A stretch of DNA of 64,000 bases, from assembly GCA_028622995.1 (NCBI GenBank), contig JAJQJQ010000023.1, forward strand, positions 806,001-870,000. The letters are read 5' to 3'. Each line of letters begins with the position of its first letter. Position 1 is the stretch's first letter. The DNA comes from Panagrolaimus kolymaensis. Taxonomy: Eukaryota > Nematoda > Chromadorea > Rhabditida > Panagrolaimidae. Shown piece after piece: positions 39,701 through 52,168 of the stretch. Position numbers and translations under genes: made by a program. A model generated the notes under the pieces. It was not told the origin of the DNA, searched no databases, and saw only the letters and a program-made list of their open reading frames with translations.

Positions 39701-41619
39701 TTGTTATAAAATGTTTAACCGTTACTCTAACTTTGGTTTGTAAAAGATCATGCCATGCCGTATGGAAGAAATTTTTTTTGAATGATTGTGAAACACACAC
39801 ATACACAATATATTTTTTCATCAACTAAAAAAATTTAGCGTCGAAAAGTATTTTTGTTTTGCCCGAAAGCAAAACTTTCCAAAAATTAATTTTAGTTTTT
39901 TGTTTCGGGGGAAAACACTCTGCTCAAAGAGCAAATTAACCTCCTAACCAACGAAAGAATTAATGAATAAAAATTTATTAGTATAACGAATGCTAAGAAA
40001 AGTGATTTGAGATCGTGAGACAAGAAACGAAAGAAAAGTACTTTTCCAAGAGGAATTTCTTTTTATTGTAAAATATGCTTGAACTATTTTATTTATTTAG
40101 TTTTAACAGTTTTCTTTACCACAAATTATTCCTTTTTTTATTCGACCTTACCTCAATTTTTATGAATAAAAGCTATAATAATTAATTTATATTAACGAGC
40201 CAAATCCCATAAATCTCCAATCCATGATAAGAAGTAAAAATAATTAATTACACTTTAGTTTAAATCAAACTTTTATAATTATAAAAAAAATATGCAAAAA
40301 ATATTTGTTTAGTCTGCCGAATGAATAGCTTGAGAGAAAACCGTGTTGAGGCCAAAATTAAAATTGACACAAAAATTATGAAAAGTTTTATAATCTTATA
40401 ATCTTTTTAGTCGACCTGTTCGAATTTCTGATTTTATTGAACATGTTCGCCTTATGGCTGCAGATTCAGATTTTCGATTTAGTGAAGAATATGATGATTT
40501 GAGACTTGTTGGAAATGGACAAACTTGCATTGCAGCTGATTTAACTGTAAATCGTTCAAAGAATCGTTTTACAAATATTTTACCTTTCGATCATTCTCGA
40601 GTTAAATTAATTCCAACCGACGATGATGAAGGTTCAGATTATATTAATGCAAATTATATTCCTGTAAGTTAACTCACTAAATTTTAGGGTATAAATATTT
40701 TATTAAAATGGATAAAAAAAATTTTAGGGTTTTAATTCACGTCGAGAATTTATTGCTGCACAAGGTCCACTTCCATCAACAAGAGATGATTTTTGGAGGG
40801 TTGTTTGGGAACAACAATGTCCAGCCATAATTGCATTAACTAAATGCGTCGAAAAAGGTCGAGATAAATGCCACCAATATTGGCCGGATGATAATCAACG
40901 TTCAGTGCTTTATGGCGATATTGAAGTCACCCTTCTAAATGAAATACATTATGATGAATTTGTTATAAGAGAATTAAAATTACAAAATATGAATGAAACT
41001 CCTCAAACTGCAAGAAATGTTATACATTTACATTATATGGCATGGCCAGATTTTGGTGTTCCAGATGATCCAACAGGAATAGTAAATTTTGCGAGATTAT
41101 TTCGATCTAAATTACCTCCATCCCCTAATAATAAACCCACGATTGTACATTGTTCAGCTGGAGTTGGAAGATCTGGAAGTTTTATGGCTATGGATCGATT
41201 AATGCAACACATAGATATTGGAAAAAATATTGATGTATTTGGTACCGTTCATGAAATGAGACTTGAACGATGTCATATGGTTCAAAATGAGGTATGTTTT
41301 AGTAATTAAAACTCATTTTCGCTATGAGGCAACTATATTTTCTAAATACAAAAATATTATTAATCTAAAACATTAATGTTTAAATCTCTAAATTTTTTAG
41401 CAACAATACATTTTCATTCATCATTGTCTCGCATATATTCTCGAACATTTTTATTCTCATTTAGTCAATCCCACTGGAATTCCATCATCTAATTATGGAT
41501 TTGTTCCTCCCACACCTGGTTTATTTTCAAATTCTCAAACTCAGAATCCCCGAATTGAAGTACATCAAAATCCAGCATTTGTTGAAGATGATGAAGGAAT
41601 AGCTGAAAGTGGACTCTAA
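24733..41619 (+). CDS. dep-1: Receptor-type protein tyrosine phosphatase, DEP-1/R3 class
   Basis: Eleven exons: 24733-24883, 25019-25642, 25891-27513, 27710-27906, 27973-28074, 28458-28611, 33879-33999, 36642-37169, 40411-40663, 40728-41291, 41401-41619; 1,511 aa, all introns GT-AG and in phase. There is an N-terminal hydrophobic signal ([18 protein letters not shown]). An ectodomain of fibronectin III-like repeats follows, the clearest at about residues 692-797 ([20 protein letters not shown]). The membrane segment is at about 959-984 ([20 protein letters not shown]), then an NRRKGKKG stop-transfer and a Ser/Asn-rich juxtamembrane stretch. There is one catalytic domain: [32 protein letters not shown] with Asp1359, and [10 protein letters not shown] with Cys1393 and Arg1399. 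The 34-residue Asp-Cys spacing is as in PTP1B, so it should be active. FN3-only ectodomain plus one PTP domain defines the R3 class; C. elegans DEP-1 dampens LET-23 EGFR signalling. The C-terminus ([16 protein letters not shown]) looks conserved with the worm protein, from memory. Confidence 0.92.
32328..33114 (+). mobile_element. Non-autonomous hAT-type element (787 bp) in phosphatase intron 6
   Basis: Starts TAGGGTTG and ends CAACCCTA, flanked by perfect 8-bp target duplications ATCCTCTC (32320-32327 and 33115-33122). Both subterminal regions consist of many GGTAAATTTACC units, each itself palindromic, so each end can form multiple hairpins. The central ~550 bp is AT-rich and contains a short coding-like fragment on the minus strand. 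It shares only the terminal octamer and target-site length with the 166-bp element at 16906. Confidence 0.88.
32627..32786 (-). pseudogene. Possible transposase-derived coding fragment inside the hAT element
   Basis: On the minus strand an ATG-less open frame of about 50 codons has protein-like composition ([15 protein letters not shown], then [20 protein letters not shown]) and ends at a GTAAAA donor-like site. This looks like a relic of the parental element's gene. It is too short to assign to a transposase domain by eye. Confidence 0.3.
34000..36641 (+). other. Intron 7 of the phosphatase gene
   Basis: A 2.6-kb intron between the transmembrane and juxtamembrane exons. AT-rich with T-runs. 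A local GC-richer patch at about 36390-36475 lies shortly before the acceptor. No gene seen. Confidence 0.75.
37170..40410 (+). other. Intron 8 of the phosphatase gene
   Basis: A 3.2-kb intron separating the juxtamembrane exon from the catalytic-domain exons. Its donor is GTTAGT. Contains A/T-rich low-complexity tracts (for example around 37660-38300) and no supported gene or mobile element. Confidence 0.75.
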
Positions 41620-41854
41620 TTCCTTCTTTTTTTGTCTTTAGCTTCAAAAAAATAATTTTTATGAGAGAAAAAAGAAACTTTTAATTTAAATTTTTTTGTT
41701 TACGGGTGATACATCTTTTTTTTTTTCGTTTTTTTTTGTGAATTGTTTTTGGAATTTGAAGATAATTATGTATATTATTACTATTAAAAATTTGAACAAA
41801 ATGAAATTGCAATATTAATTTTTATTTTTATTTTATTAACTTTTTATAAATGAC

Positions 41855-41860
41855 AATAAA
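41855..41860 (+). terminator. Poly(A) signal of the phosphatase gene
   Basis: AATAAA about 235 bases past the TAA stop and only about 78 bases before the macrosatellite begins. Confidence 0.6.
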
Positions 41861-41937
41861 GTGCCATTTTATATTATTCAGTTTGATTATGGAGTATCAA
41901 GTTTGAAAAAAAAACTATCTGCAAAAACTGTTAATGT

Positions 41938-44187
41938 CCTCTATGTTAGAAGCCATACATTGGTATGTCGGGAAATTGTTTTTTTTTTTTGCAACCATTT
42001 CTCAAATGTCTTGTATTTGCATGAATTTATTTGAAGAAAAATAAATAAAAACAAGAAAAAATAAGATCTGCTGAAGGGGCAAAAAAAATTTGTTTCATAA
42101 TTAAAACTTCTAAAATTCTTCAACACTCAACTGACTGTTTTTGCTTGTAGTGAAAACGTGCATCAAAATGTTAAAACATTAAAAAGAATTTGTATAATTA
42201 ATTATTATGATAAACCAGAAATTTAAATAAGCCAAAAAAAATCAAAAATTTTGTGATGTGTTGAGAAAGGTCGGGCCGGGTCGGTTGAGATTTTGAGATG
42301 AGATGAGGTGAGTCCAGGATTCGAACCCAGCGAAAATTCTACAACGTCTTGCAAAAATTCCACTGCGCCAGAAAACCGGATAATAGATAACAACTTTTTT
42401 GGACTATATGAAAGTGAACTTTTTGTTGAATTTTCAATCAAATTTTCAATTTTTTTGAGGAAATTTTGAAAGAAAATAAAATAGTGGATTATCTAAATCA
42501 TTTATTATATATTTTTACTCATGTTTTTCAATCCAACTACCTATTCAATGAAGTTAGGAATATTTAAATTTAATGTTTTTCACTTAAAGAAACCTTTTTT
42601 AAAGTTAAAATGCTTTGGCAAAAATCAATAAAATCCAAATTAATTTTTCTGTTTTAAAAATCTTGTAGATTATCTATTTTACTAAATATTCGAACTCCAC
42701 TTTTTTTTTAATCATTGAGCTCATCAACAAGATATTTGGGTTTTAAATAAATGAAAAACATTAAAAAATTTGCTGAATCACGTTTTGAATTACGGTGTTC
42801 AATAAAGCATATGGATATTTTTATCCAAATATTTATTATATGATTTTTAAAGATTATTCCCAACATGGTTTTGAATCGCATACCAATTATGACCTTCAAC
42901 CAACATCCATAATTTATTAATGGACCTCTTCCTCTATGTATGTACACGATCACTTCGAGGTGAACGTAACAACTATAAATTATTTCCAAATCGTCACCAT
43001 AGGATCCGTTTGGAAAAATATTATTGAAAATGGATGTAAAAATGCATAAAATATCATAAAAATAAGCCATTTTTCCTCTGCAATTTTTTTTTTATTCAAA
43101 AGTTTTAAATTCGAACAAGTATGTCAATGCTTGATGCTTGCTTTAATTGTAATTTTTGATGGCTTCCAAATCGGCACTATAGGAACCGTTTTGAAAAATA
43201 TTATTGAAAATGCATGTAAAAACACCTAATAAATCATAAAAATAAAGCACTTTTACTCTGCAATTTTTTTTCTAATTCAAAACTTTTTAAATAAGATTGA
43301 GACATTAAAATGACTGTTTTTGATTTATTTTGCTGCCATTTCTTAAATGTCTTGGATTTGCTTGAATTTTTTTGATGAAAAGTAACAAAAAAAAACAAAA
43401 AAATAAGATCTGCTGAAGGGGAAAAAATTATTTGTTTCATAATTAAAACTTTTGATTTAGGTATCTCAATGCTTGATGCACCTTGAGTTAATTAAAAAAA
43501 AGTTTCATCGATTGAGGTACTTTCCGTGCATGCGATTTAAAATCCCGTTGGGAATAATTTTAATATAATTAAAAAAAAATATTTAAAACAAAAAATCCAT
43601 ATCTCCAATTCAAGCCCTAATTCAAAACGAGATTCACTTATGTCTTGCCTCTATGTTTGATACATGTGTTTGGTATGTCTGAAAATCAAAATTTTTGAAT
43701 TGCGGCAATTTTTTTTATTTTCCAATTAATTTTTATTTATTTTTTTAACCCTAATAATGTATGCCGATTTTAACTCGCTGCCTCGAATAACGAGATATGA
43801 ATCCACGAAGATTCATACTCAATAACATGTGTTTTTTAATTTTCAAAGCCACATAGCTCGATTTGAGCCTTATCTTTAACTAAACAAATATGTTACCGAT
43901 TTTGTAGATTTTTATGTGAATTATCTTCTCTGATAGCCAAAAATTTTTTAAAGCTTTCATACTTATGAGTTTGGAATTATTTTTACTTTATCAAAGCATT
44001 TTTTGCTTTAAGTGTAATTTTTGATGGCTTCCAAATCGTCACCATAGGATCCGTTTGGAAAAATATCATTGAAAATGGATGTAAAAATACATAAAAAATC
44101 ATAAAAATAAGGCCCTTTTCTTCTACAATTTTTTTTATAATTCAAAAAGTTTTAAATTCGATTAAACTGTCTCAATGATTCATAAAT
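41938..44187 (+). repeat. Macrosatellite spacer 1 (2,250 bp)
   Basis: First spacer and the slightly diverged left end of the array (CTATGTTAGAAGCC where inner copies have CTATGTTTGAAGCC). Internal parts: a ~120-bp module at 41988-42110 repeated in diverged form at 43329-43450 (both containing AGATCTGCTGAAGGGG); the tRNA-like module at 42307-42377; three copies of a ~60-bp motif starting at 42985, about 43165 and 44031; and a diverged 180-bp monomer at about 43485-43690. Confidence 0.93.
42307..42377 (-). repeat. tRNA-like (SINE-like) module with Pol III A and B boxes, spacer 1
   Basis: Minus strand: GGTTTTC, then an A box TGGCGCAGTGG (42370-42360) and a B box GGGTTCGAATCC (42328-42317), with a T arm CTGGG/CCTGG around TTCGAAT. 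The acceptor ends pair only at the outer three positions and the anticodon arm is degenerate, so this is not a functional tRNA. Downstream on the same strand is a GC-rich stretch, then runs of five and eight T at about 42250-42235 that could end a ~140-nt Pol III transcript. This is the layout of a tRNA-derived SINE head. Confidence 0.7.
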
Positions 44188-47100
44188 AATTAATCGATCA
44201 TAGTTGAGGTTCATCCAGCGGGGGGAATCCAAAATCCTCTTGGCATTAATTCTTAAAAAATATAAGAAAAATATTTGGAACATAAAATCCATATCTCAAA
44301 TTCAAGCACTAATTCAAAACGAGATTCATTAATTTCTTGCATCAAAGCTTGAGGCAAGTGTTTATAAAATTAATCGATCATAGTTGAGGTTCATCCAGCG
44401 GGGGGAATCCAAAATCCTCTTGGCATTAATTCTTAAAAAATATAAGAAAAATATTTGGAACATAAAATCCATATCTCAAATTCAAGCACTAATTCAAAAC
44501 GAGATTCATTAATTTCTTGCATCAAAGCTTGAGGCAAGTGTTTATAAAATTAATCGATCATAGTTGAGGTTCATCCAGCGGGGGGAATCCAAAATCCTCT
44601 TGGCATTAATTCTTAAAAAATATAAGAAAAATATTTGGAACATAAAATCCATATCTCAAATTCAAGCCCTAATTCAAAACGAGATTCATTAATTTCTTGC
44701 ATCAAAGCTTGAGGCAAGTGTTTATAAAATTAATCGATCATAGTTGAGGTTCATCCAGCGGGGGGAATCCAAAATCCTCTTGGCATTAATTCTTAAAAAA
44801 TATAAGAAAAATATTTGGAACATAAAATCCATATCTCAAATTCAAGCACTAATTCAAAACGAGATTCATTAATTTCTTGCATCAAAGCTTGAGGCAAGTG
44901 TTTATAAAATTAATCGATCATAGTTGAGGTTCATCCAGCGGGGGGAATCCAAAATCCTCTTGGCATTAATTCTTAAAAAATATAAGAAAAATATTTGGAA
45001 CATAAAATCCATATCTCAAATTCAAGCCCTAATTCAAAACGAGATTCATTAATTTCTTGCATCAAAGCTTGAGGCAAGTGTTTATAAAATTAATCGATCA
45101 TAGTTGAGGTTCATCCAGCGGGGGGAATCCAAAATCCTCTTGGCATTAATTCTTAAAAAATATAAGAAAAATATTTGGAACATAAAATCCATATCTCAAA
45201 TTCAAGCCCTAATTCAAAACGAGATTCATTTATTTATTGCATCAAAGCTTGAGGCAAGTGTTTATAAAATTAATCGATCATAGTTGAGGTTCATCCAGCG
45301 GGGGGAATCCAAAATCCTCTTGGCATTAATTCTTAAAAAATATAAGACTAATATTTGGAACATAAAATCCATATCTCAAATTCAAGCACTAATTCAAAAC
45401 GAGATTCATTAATTTCTTGCATCAAAGCTTGAGGCAAGTGTTTATAAAATTAATCGATCATAGTTGAGGTTCATCCAGCGGGGGGAATCCAAAATCCTCT
45501 TGGCATTAATTCTTAAAAAATATAAGAAAAATATTTGGAACATAAAATCCATATCTCAAATTCAAGCCCTAATTCAAAACGAGATTCATTTATTTATTGC
45601 ATCAAAGCTTGAGGCAAGTGTTTATAAAATTAATCGATCATAGTTGAGGTTCATCCAGCGGGGGGAATCCAAAATCCTCTTGGCATTAATTCTTAAAAAA
45701 TATAAGAAAAATATTTGGAACATAAAATCCATATCTCAAATTCAAGCACTAATTCAAAACGAGATTCATTAATTTCTTGCATCAAAGCTTGAGGCAAGTG
45801 TTTATAAAATTAATCGATCATAGTTGAGGTTCATCCAGCGGGGGGAATCCAAAATCCTCTTGGCATTAATTCTTAAAAAATATAAGAAAAATATTTGGAA
45901 CATAAAATCCATATCTCAAATTCAAGCACTAATTCAAAACGAGATTCATTAATTTCTTGCATCAAAGCTTGAGGCAAGTGTTTATAAAATTAATCGATCA
46001 TAGTTGAGGTTCATCCAGCGGGGGGAATCCAAAATCCTCTTGGCATTAATTCTTAAAAAATATAAGAAAAATATTTGGAACATAAAATCCATATCTCAAA
46101 TTCAAGCACTAATTCAAAACGAGATTCATTAATTTCTTGCATCAAAGCTTGAGGCAAGTGTTTATAAAATTAATCGATCATAGTTGAGGTTCATCCAGCG
46201 GGGGGAATCCAAAATCCTCTTGGCATTAATTCTTAAAAAATATAAGAAAAATATTTGGAACATAAAATCCATATCTCAAATTCAAGCCCTAATTCAAAAC
46301 GAGATTCATTAATTTCTTGCATCAAAGCTTGAGGCAAGTGTTTATAAAATTAATCGATCATAGTTGAGGTTCATCCAGCGGGGGGAATCCAAAATCCTCT
46401 TGGCATTAATTCTTAAAAAATATAAGAAAAATATTTGGAACATAAAATCCATATCTCAAATTCAAGCACTAATTCAAAACGAGATTCATTAATTTCTTGC
46501 ATCAAAGCTTGAGGCAAGTGTTTATAAAATTAATCGATCATAGTTGAGGTTCATCCAGCGGGGGGAATCCAAAATCTTCTTGGCATTAATTCTTAAAAAA
46601 TATAAGAAAAATATTTGGAACATAAAATCCATATCTCAAATTCAAGCCCTAATTCAAAACGAGATTCATTAATTTCTTGCATCAAAGCTTGAGGCAAGTG
46701 TTTATAAAATTAATCGATCATAGTTGAGGTTCATCCAGCGGGGGGAATCCAAAATCCTCTTGGCATTAATTCTTAAAAAATATAAGAAAAATATTTGGAA
46801 CATAAAATCCATATCTCAAATTCAAGCACTAATTCAAAACGAGATTCATTAATTTCTTGCATCAAAGCTTGAGGCAAGTGTTTATAAAATTAATCGATCA
46901 TAGTTGAGGTTCATCCAGCGGGGGGAATCCAAAATCCTCTTGGCATTAATTCTTAAAAAATATAAGAAAAATATTTGGAACATAAAATCCATATCTCAAA
47001 TTCAAGCACTAATTCAAAACGAGATTCATTAATTTCTTGCATCAAAGCTTGAGGCAAGTGTTTATAAAATTAATCGATCATAGTTGAGGTTCATCCAGCG

Positions 47101-49918
47101 GGGGGAATCCAAAATCCTCTTGGCATTAATTCTTAAAAAATATAAGAAAAATATTTGGAACATAAAATCCATATCTCAAATTCAAGCACTAATTCAAAAC
47201 GAGATTCATTAATTTCTTGCATCAAAGCTTGAGGCAAGTGTTTATAAAATTAATCGATCATAGTTGAGGTTCATCCAGCGGGGGGAATCCAAAATCCTCT
47301 TGGCATTAATTCTTAAAAAATATAAGAAAAATATTTGGAACATAAAATCCATATCTCAAATTCAAGCACTAATTCAAAACGAGATTCATTAATTTCTTGC
47401 ATCAAAGCTTGAGGCAAGTGTTTATAAAATTAATCGATCATAGTTGAGGTTCATCCAGCGGGGGGAATCCAAAATCCTCTTGGCATTAATTCTTAAAAAA
47501 TATAAGAAAAATATTTGGAACATAAAATCCATATCTCAAATTCAAGCCCTAATTCAAAACGAGATTCATTAATTTCTTGCATCAAAGCTTGAGGCAAGTG
47601 TTTATAAAATTAATCGATCATAGTTGAGGTTCATCCAGCGGGGGGAATCCAAAATCCTCTTGGCATTAATTCTTAAAAAATATAAGAAAAATATTTGGAA
47701 CATAAAATCCATATCTCAAATTCAAGCACTAATTCAAAACGAGATTCATTAATTTCTTGCATCAAAGCTTGAGGCAAGTGTTTATAAAATTAATCGATCA
47801 TAGTTGAGGTTCATCCAGCGGGGGGAATCCAAAATCTTCTTGGCATTAATTCTTAAAAAATATAAGAAAAATATTTGGAACATAAAATCCATATCTCAAA
47901 TTCAAGCCCTAATTCAAAACGAGATTCATTAATTTCTTGCATCAAAGCTTGAGGCAAGTGTTTATAAAATTAATCGATCATAGTTGAGGTTCATCCAGCG
48001 GGGGGAATCCAAAATCCTCTTGGCATTAATTCTTAAAAAATATAAGAAAAATATTTGGAACATAAAATCCATATCTCAAATTCAAGCACTAATTCAAAAC
48101 GAGATTCATTAATTTCTTGCATCAAAGCTTGAGGCAAGTGTTTATAAAATTAATCGATCATAGTTGAGGTTCATCCAGCGGGGGGAATCCAAAATCCTCT
48201 TGGCATTAATTCTTAAAAAATATAAGAAAAATATTTGGAACATAAAATCCATATCTCAAATTCAAGCACTAATTCAAAACGAGATTCATTAATTTCTTGC
48301 ATCAAAGCTTGAGGCAAGTGTTTATAAAATTAATCGATCATAGTTGAGGTTCATCCAGCGGGGGGAATCCAAAATCCTCTTGGCATTAATTCTTAAAAAA
48401 TATAAGAAAAATATTTGGAACATAAAATCCATATCTCAAATTCAAGCACTAATTCAAAACGAGATTCATTAATTTCTTGCATCAAAGCTTGAGGCAAGTG
48501 TTTATAAAATTAATCGATCATAGTTGAGGTTCATCCAGCGGGGGGAATCCAAAATCCTCTTGGCATTAATTCTTAAAAAATATAAGAAAAATATTTGGAA
48601 CATAAAATCCATATCTCAAATTCAAGCACTAATTCAAAACGAGATTCATTAATTTCTTGCATCAAAGCTTGAGGCAAGTGTTTATAAAATTAATCGATCA
48701 TAGTTGAGGTTCATCCAGCGGGGGGAATCCAAAATCCTCTTGGCATTAATTCTTAAAAAATATAAGAAAAATATTTGGAACATAAAATCCATATCTCAAA
48801 TTCAAGCCCTAATTCAAAACGAGATTCATTAATTTCTTGCATCAAAGCTTGAGGCAAGTGTTTATAAAATTAATCGATCATAGTTGAGGTTCATCCAGCG
48901 GGGGGAATCCAAAATCCTCTTGGCATTAATTCTTAAAAAATATAAGAAAAATATTTGGAACATAAAATCCATATCTCAAATTCAAGCACTAATTCAAAAC
49001 GAGATTCATTAATTTCTTGCATCAAAGCTTGAGGCAAGTGTTTATAAAATTAATCGATCATAGTTGAGGTTCATCCAGCGGGGGGAATCCAAAATCTTCT
49101 TGGCATTAATTCTTAAAAAATATAAGAAAAATATTTGGAACATAAAATCCATATCTCAAATTCAAGCCCTAATTCAAAACGAGATTCATTAATTTCTTGC
49201 ATCAAAGCTTGAGGCAAGTGTTTATAAAATTAATCGATCATAGTTGAGGTTCATCCAGCGGGGGGAATCCAAAATCCTCTTGGCATTAATTCTTAAAAAA
49301 TATAAGAAAAATATTTGGAACATAAAATCCATATCTCAAATTCAAGCCCTAATTCAAAACGAGATTCATTTATTTATTGCATCAAAGCTTGAGGCAAGTG
49401 TTTATAAAATTAATCGATCATAGTTGAGGTTCATCCAGCGGGGGGAATCCAAAATCCTCTTGGCATTAATTCTTAAAAAATATAAGAAAAATATTTGGAA
49501 CATAAAATCCATATCTCAAATTCAAGCCCTAATTCAAAACGAGATTCATTAATTTCTTGCATCAAAGCTTGAGGCAAGTGTTTATAAAATTAATCGATCA
49601 TAGTTGAGGTTCATCCAGCGGGGGGAATCCAAAATCCTCTTGGCATTAATTCTTAAAAAATATAAGAAAAATATTTGGAACATAAAATCCATATCTCAAA
49701 TTCAAGCCCTAATTCAAAACGAGATTCATTAATTTCTTGCATCAAAGCTTGAGGCAAGTGTTTATAAAATTAATCGATCATAGTTGAGGTTCATCCAGCG
49801 GGGGGAATCCAAAATCCTCTTGGCATTAATTCTTAAAAAATATAAGAAAAATATTTGGAACATAAAATCCATATCTCAAATTCAAGCCCTAATTCAAAAC
49901 AAGATTCACTAATTTATT
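44188..49918 (+). repeat. 180-bp satellite block 1, 32 monomers
   Basis: Exact 180-base period with near-identical monomers (start AATTAATCGATCATAG). Variants are CAAGCACT or CAAGCCCT, AATTTCTTGC or TATTTATTGC, and a rare ATCTTCTTGG. Copies 8-28 show a seven-monomer higher-order pattern. The last monomer changes to ACAAGATTCACTAATTTATT before joining spacer 2, as in every block. Confidence 0.97.
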
Positions 49919-52168
49919 CCTCTATGTTTGAAGCCATACATTGGTATGTCGGGAAATTGTTTTTTTTTTTTGCAACCATTTCTCAAATGTCTTGTATTTG
50001 CATGAATTTATTTGAAGAAAAATAAATAAAAACAAGAAAAAATAAGATCTGCTGAAGGGGCAAAAAAAATTTGTTTCATAATTAAAACTTCTAAAATTCT
50101 TCAACACTCAACTGACTGTTTTTGCTTGTAGTGAAAACGTGCATCAAAATGTTAAAACATTAAAAAGAATTTGTATAATTAATTATTATGATAAACCAGA
50201 AATTTAAATAAGCCAAAAAAAATCAAAAATTTTGTGATGTGTTGAGAAAGGTCGGGCCGGGTCGGTTGAGATTTTGAGATGAGATGAGGTGAGTCCAGGA
50301 TTCGAACCCAGCGAAAATTCTACAACGTCTTGCAAAAATTCCACTGCGCCAGAAAACCGGATAATAGATAACAACTTTTTTGGACTATATGAAAGTGAAC
50401 TTTTTGTTGAATTTTCAATCAAATTTTCAATTTTTTTGAGGAAATTTTGAAAGAAAATAAAATAGTGGATTATCTAAATCATTTATTATATATTTTTACT
50501 CATGTTTTTCAATCCAACTACCTATTCAATGAAGTTAGGAATATTTAAATTTAATGTTTTTCACTTAAAGAAACCTTTTTTAAAGTTAAAATGCTTTGGC
50601 AAAAATCAATAAAATCCAAATTAATTTTTCTGTTTTAAAAATCTTGTAGATTATCTATTTTACTAAATATTCGAACTCCACTTTTTTTTTAATCATTGAG
50701 CTCATCAACAAGATATTTGGGTTTTAAATAAATGAAAAACATTAAAAAATTTGCTGAATCACGTTTTGAATTACGGTGTTCAATAAAGCATATGGATATT
50801 TTTATCCAAATATTTATTATATGATTTTTAAAGATTATTCCCAACATGGTTTTGAATCGCATACCAATTATGACCTTCAACCAACATCCATAATTTATTA
50901 ATGGACCTCTTCCTCTATGTATGTACACGATCACTTCGAGGTGAACGTAACAACTATAAATTATTTCCAAATCGTCACCATAGGATCCGTTTGGAAAAAT
51001 ATTATTGAAAATGGATGTAAAAATGCATAAAATATCATAAAAATAAGCCATTTTTCCTCTGCAATTTTTTTTTTATTCAAAAGTTTTAAATTCGAACAAG
51101 TATGTCAATGCTTGATGCTTGCTTTAATTGTAATTTTTGATGGCTTCCAAATCGGCACTATAGGAACCGTTTTGAAAAATATTATTGAAAATGCATGTAA
51201 AAACACCTAATAAATCATAAAAATAAAGCACTTTTACTCTGCAATTTTTTTTCTAATTCAAAACTTTTTAAATAAGATTGAGACATTAAAATGACTGTTT
51301 TTGATTTATTTTGCTGCCATTTCTTAAATGTCTTGGATTTGCTTGAATTTTTTTGATGAAAAGTAACAAAAAAAAACAAAAAAATAAGATCTGCTGAAGG
51401 GGAAAAAATTATTTGTTTCATAATTAAAACTTTTGATTTAGGTATCTCAATGCTTGATGCACCTTGAGTTAATTAAAAAAAAGTTTCATCGATTGAGGTA
51501 CTTTCCGTGCATGCGATTTAAAATCCCGTTGGGAATAATTTTAATATAATTAAAAAAAAATATTTAAAACAAAAAATCCATATCTCCAATTCAAGCCCTA
51601 ATTCAAAACGAGATTCACTTATGTCTTGCCTCTATGTTTGATACATGTGTTTGGTATGTCTGAAAATCAAAATTTTTGAATTGCGGCAATTTTTTTTATT
51701 TTCCAATTAATTTTTATTTATTTTTTTAACCCTAATAATGTATGCCGATTTTAACTCGCTGCCTCGAATAACGAGATATGAATCCACGAAGATTCATACT
51801 CAATAACATGTGTTTTTTAATTTTCAAAGCCACATAGCTCGATTTGAGCCTTATCTTTAACTAAACAAATATGTTACCGATTTTGTAGATTTTTATGTGA
51901 ATTATCTTCTCTGATAGCCAAAATTTTTTTAAAGCTTTCATACTTATGAGTTTGGAATTATTTTTACTTTATCAAAGCATTTTTTGCTTTAAGTGTAATT
52001 TTTGATGGCTTCCAAATCGTCACCATAGGATCCGTTTGGAAAAATATCATTGAAAATGGATGTAAAAATACATAAAAAATCATAAAAATAAGGCCCTTTT
52101 CTTCTACAATTTTTTTTATAATTCAAAAAGTTTTAAATTCGATTAAACTGTCTCAATGATTCATAAAT
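49919..52168 (+). repeat. Macrosatellite spacer 2 (2,250 bp)
   Basis: Essentially identical to spacer 1 with the inner-type start. Carries the same tRNA-like module at 50288-50358 on the minus strand. Confidence 0.95.
50288..50358 (-). repeat. tRNA-like module, spacer 2
   Basis: Same A and B boxes as in spacer 1, displaced by 7,981 bases; B box at 50309-50298. Confidence 0.68.

Noticed and set aside
42307..42377. Functional tRNA gene
   Set aside because: A and B boxes and a T arm are present, but the acceptor stem is mostly unpaired and the anticodon arm is degenerate, so it is described as a tRNA-derived module.
42223..43440. Recurrent minus-strand ORFs of 61-130 codons in every macrosatellite spacer
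   Set aside because: They recur because the DNA is repeated. Composition is Phe/Lys/Ile-rich, there is no recognisable domain, and one overlaps the tRNA-like module.
44188..49918. CRISPR-like array
   Set aside because: The repeat is a contiguous 180-bp tandem monomer without unique spacers, in a eukaryotic genome.
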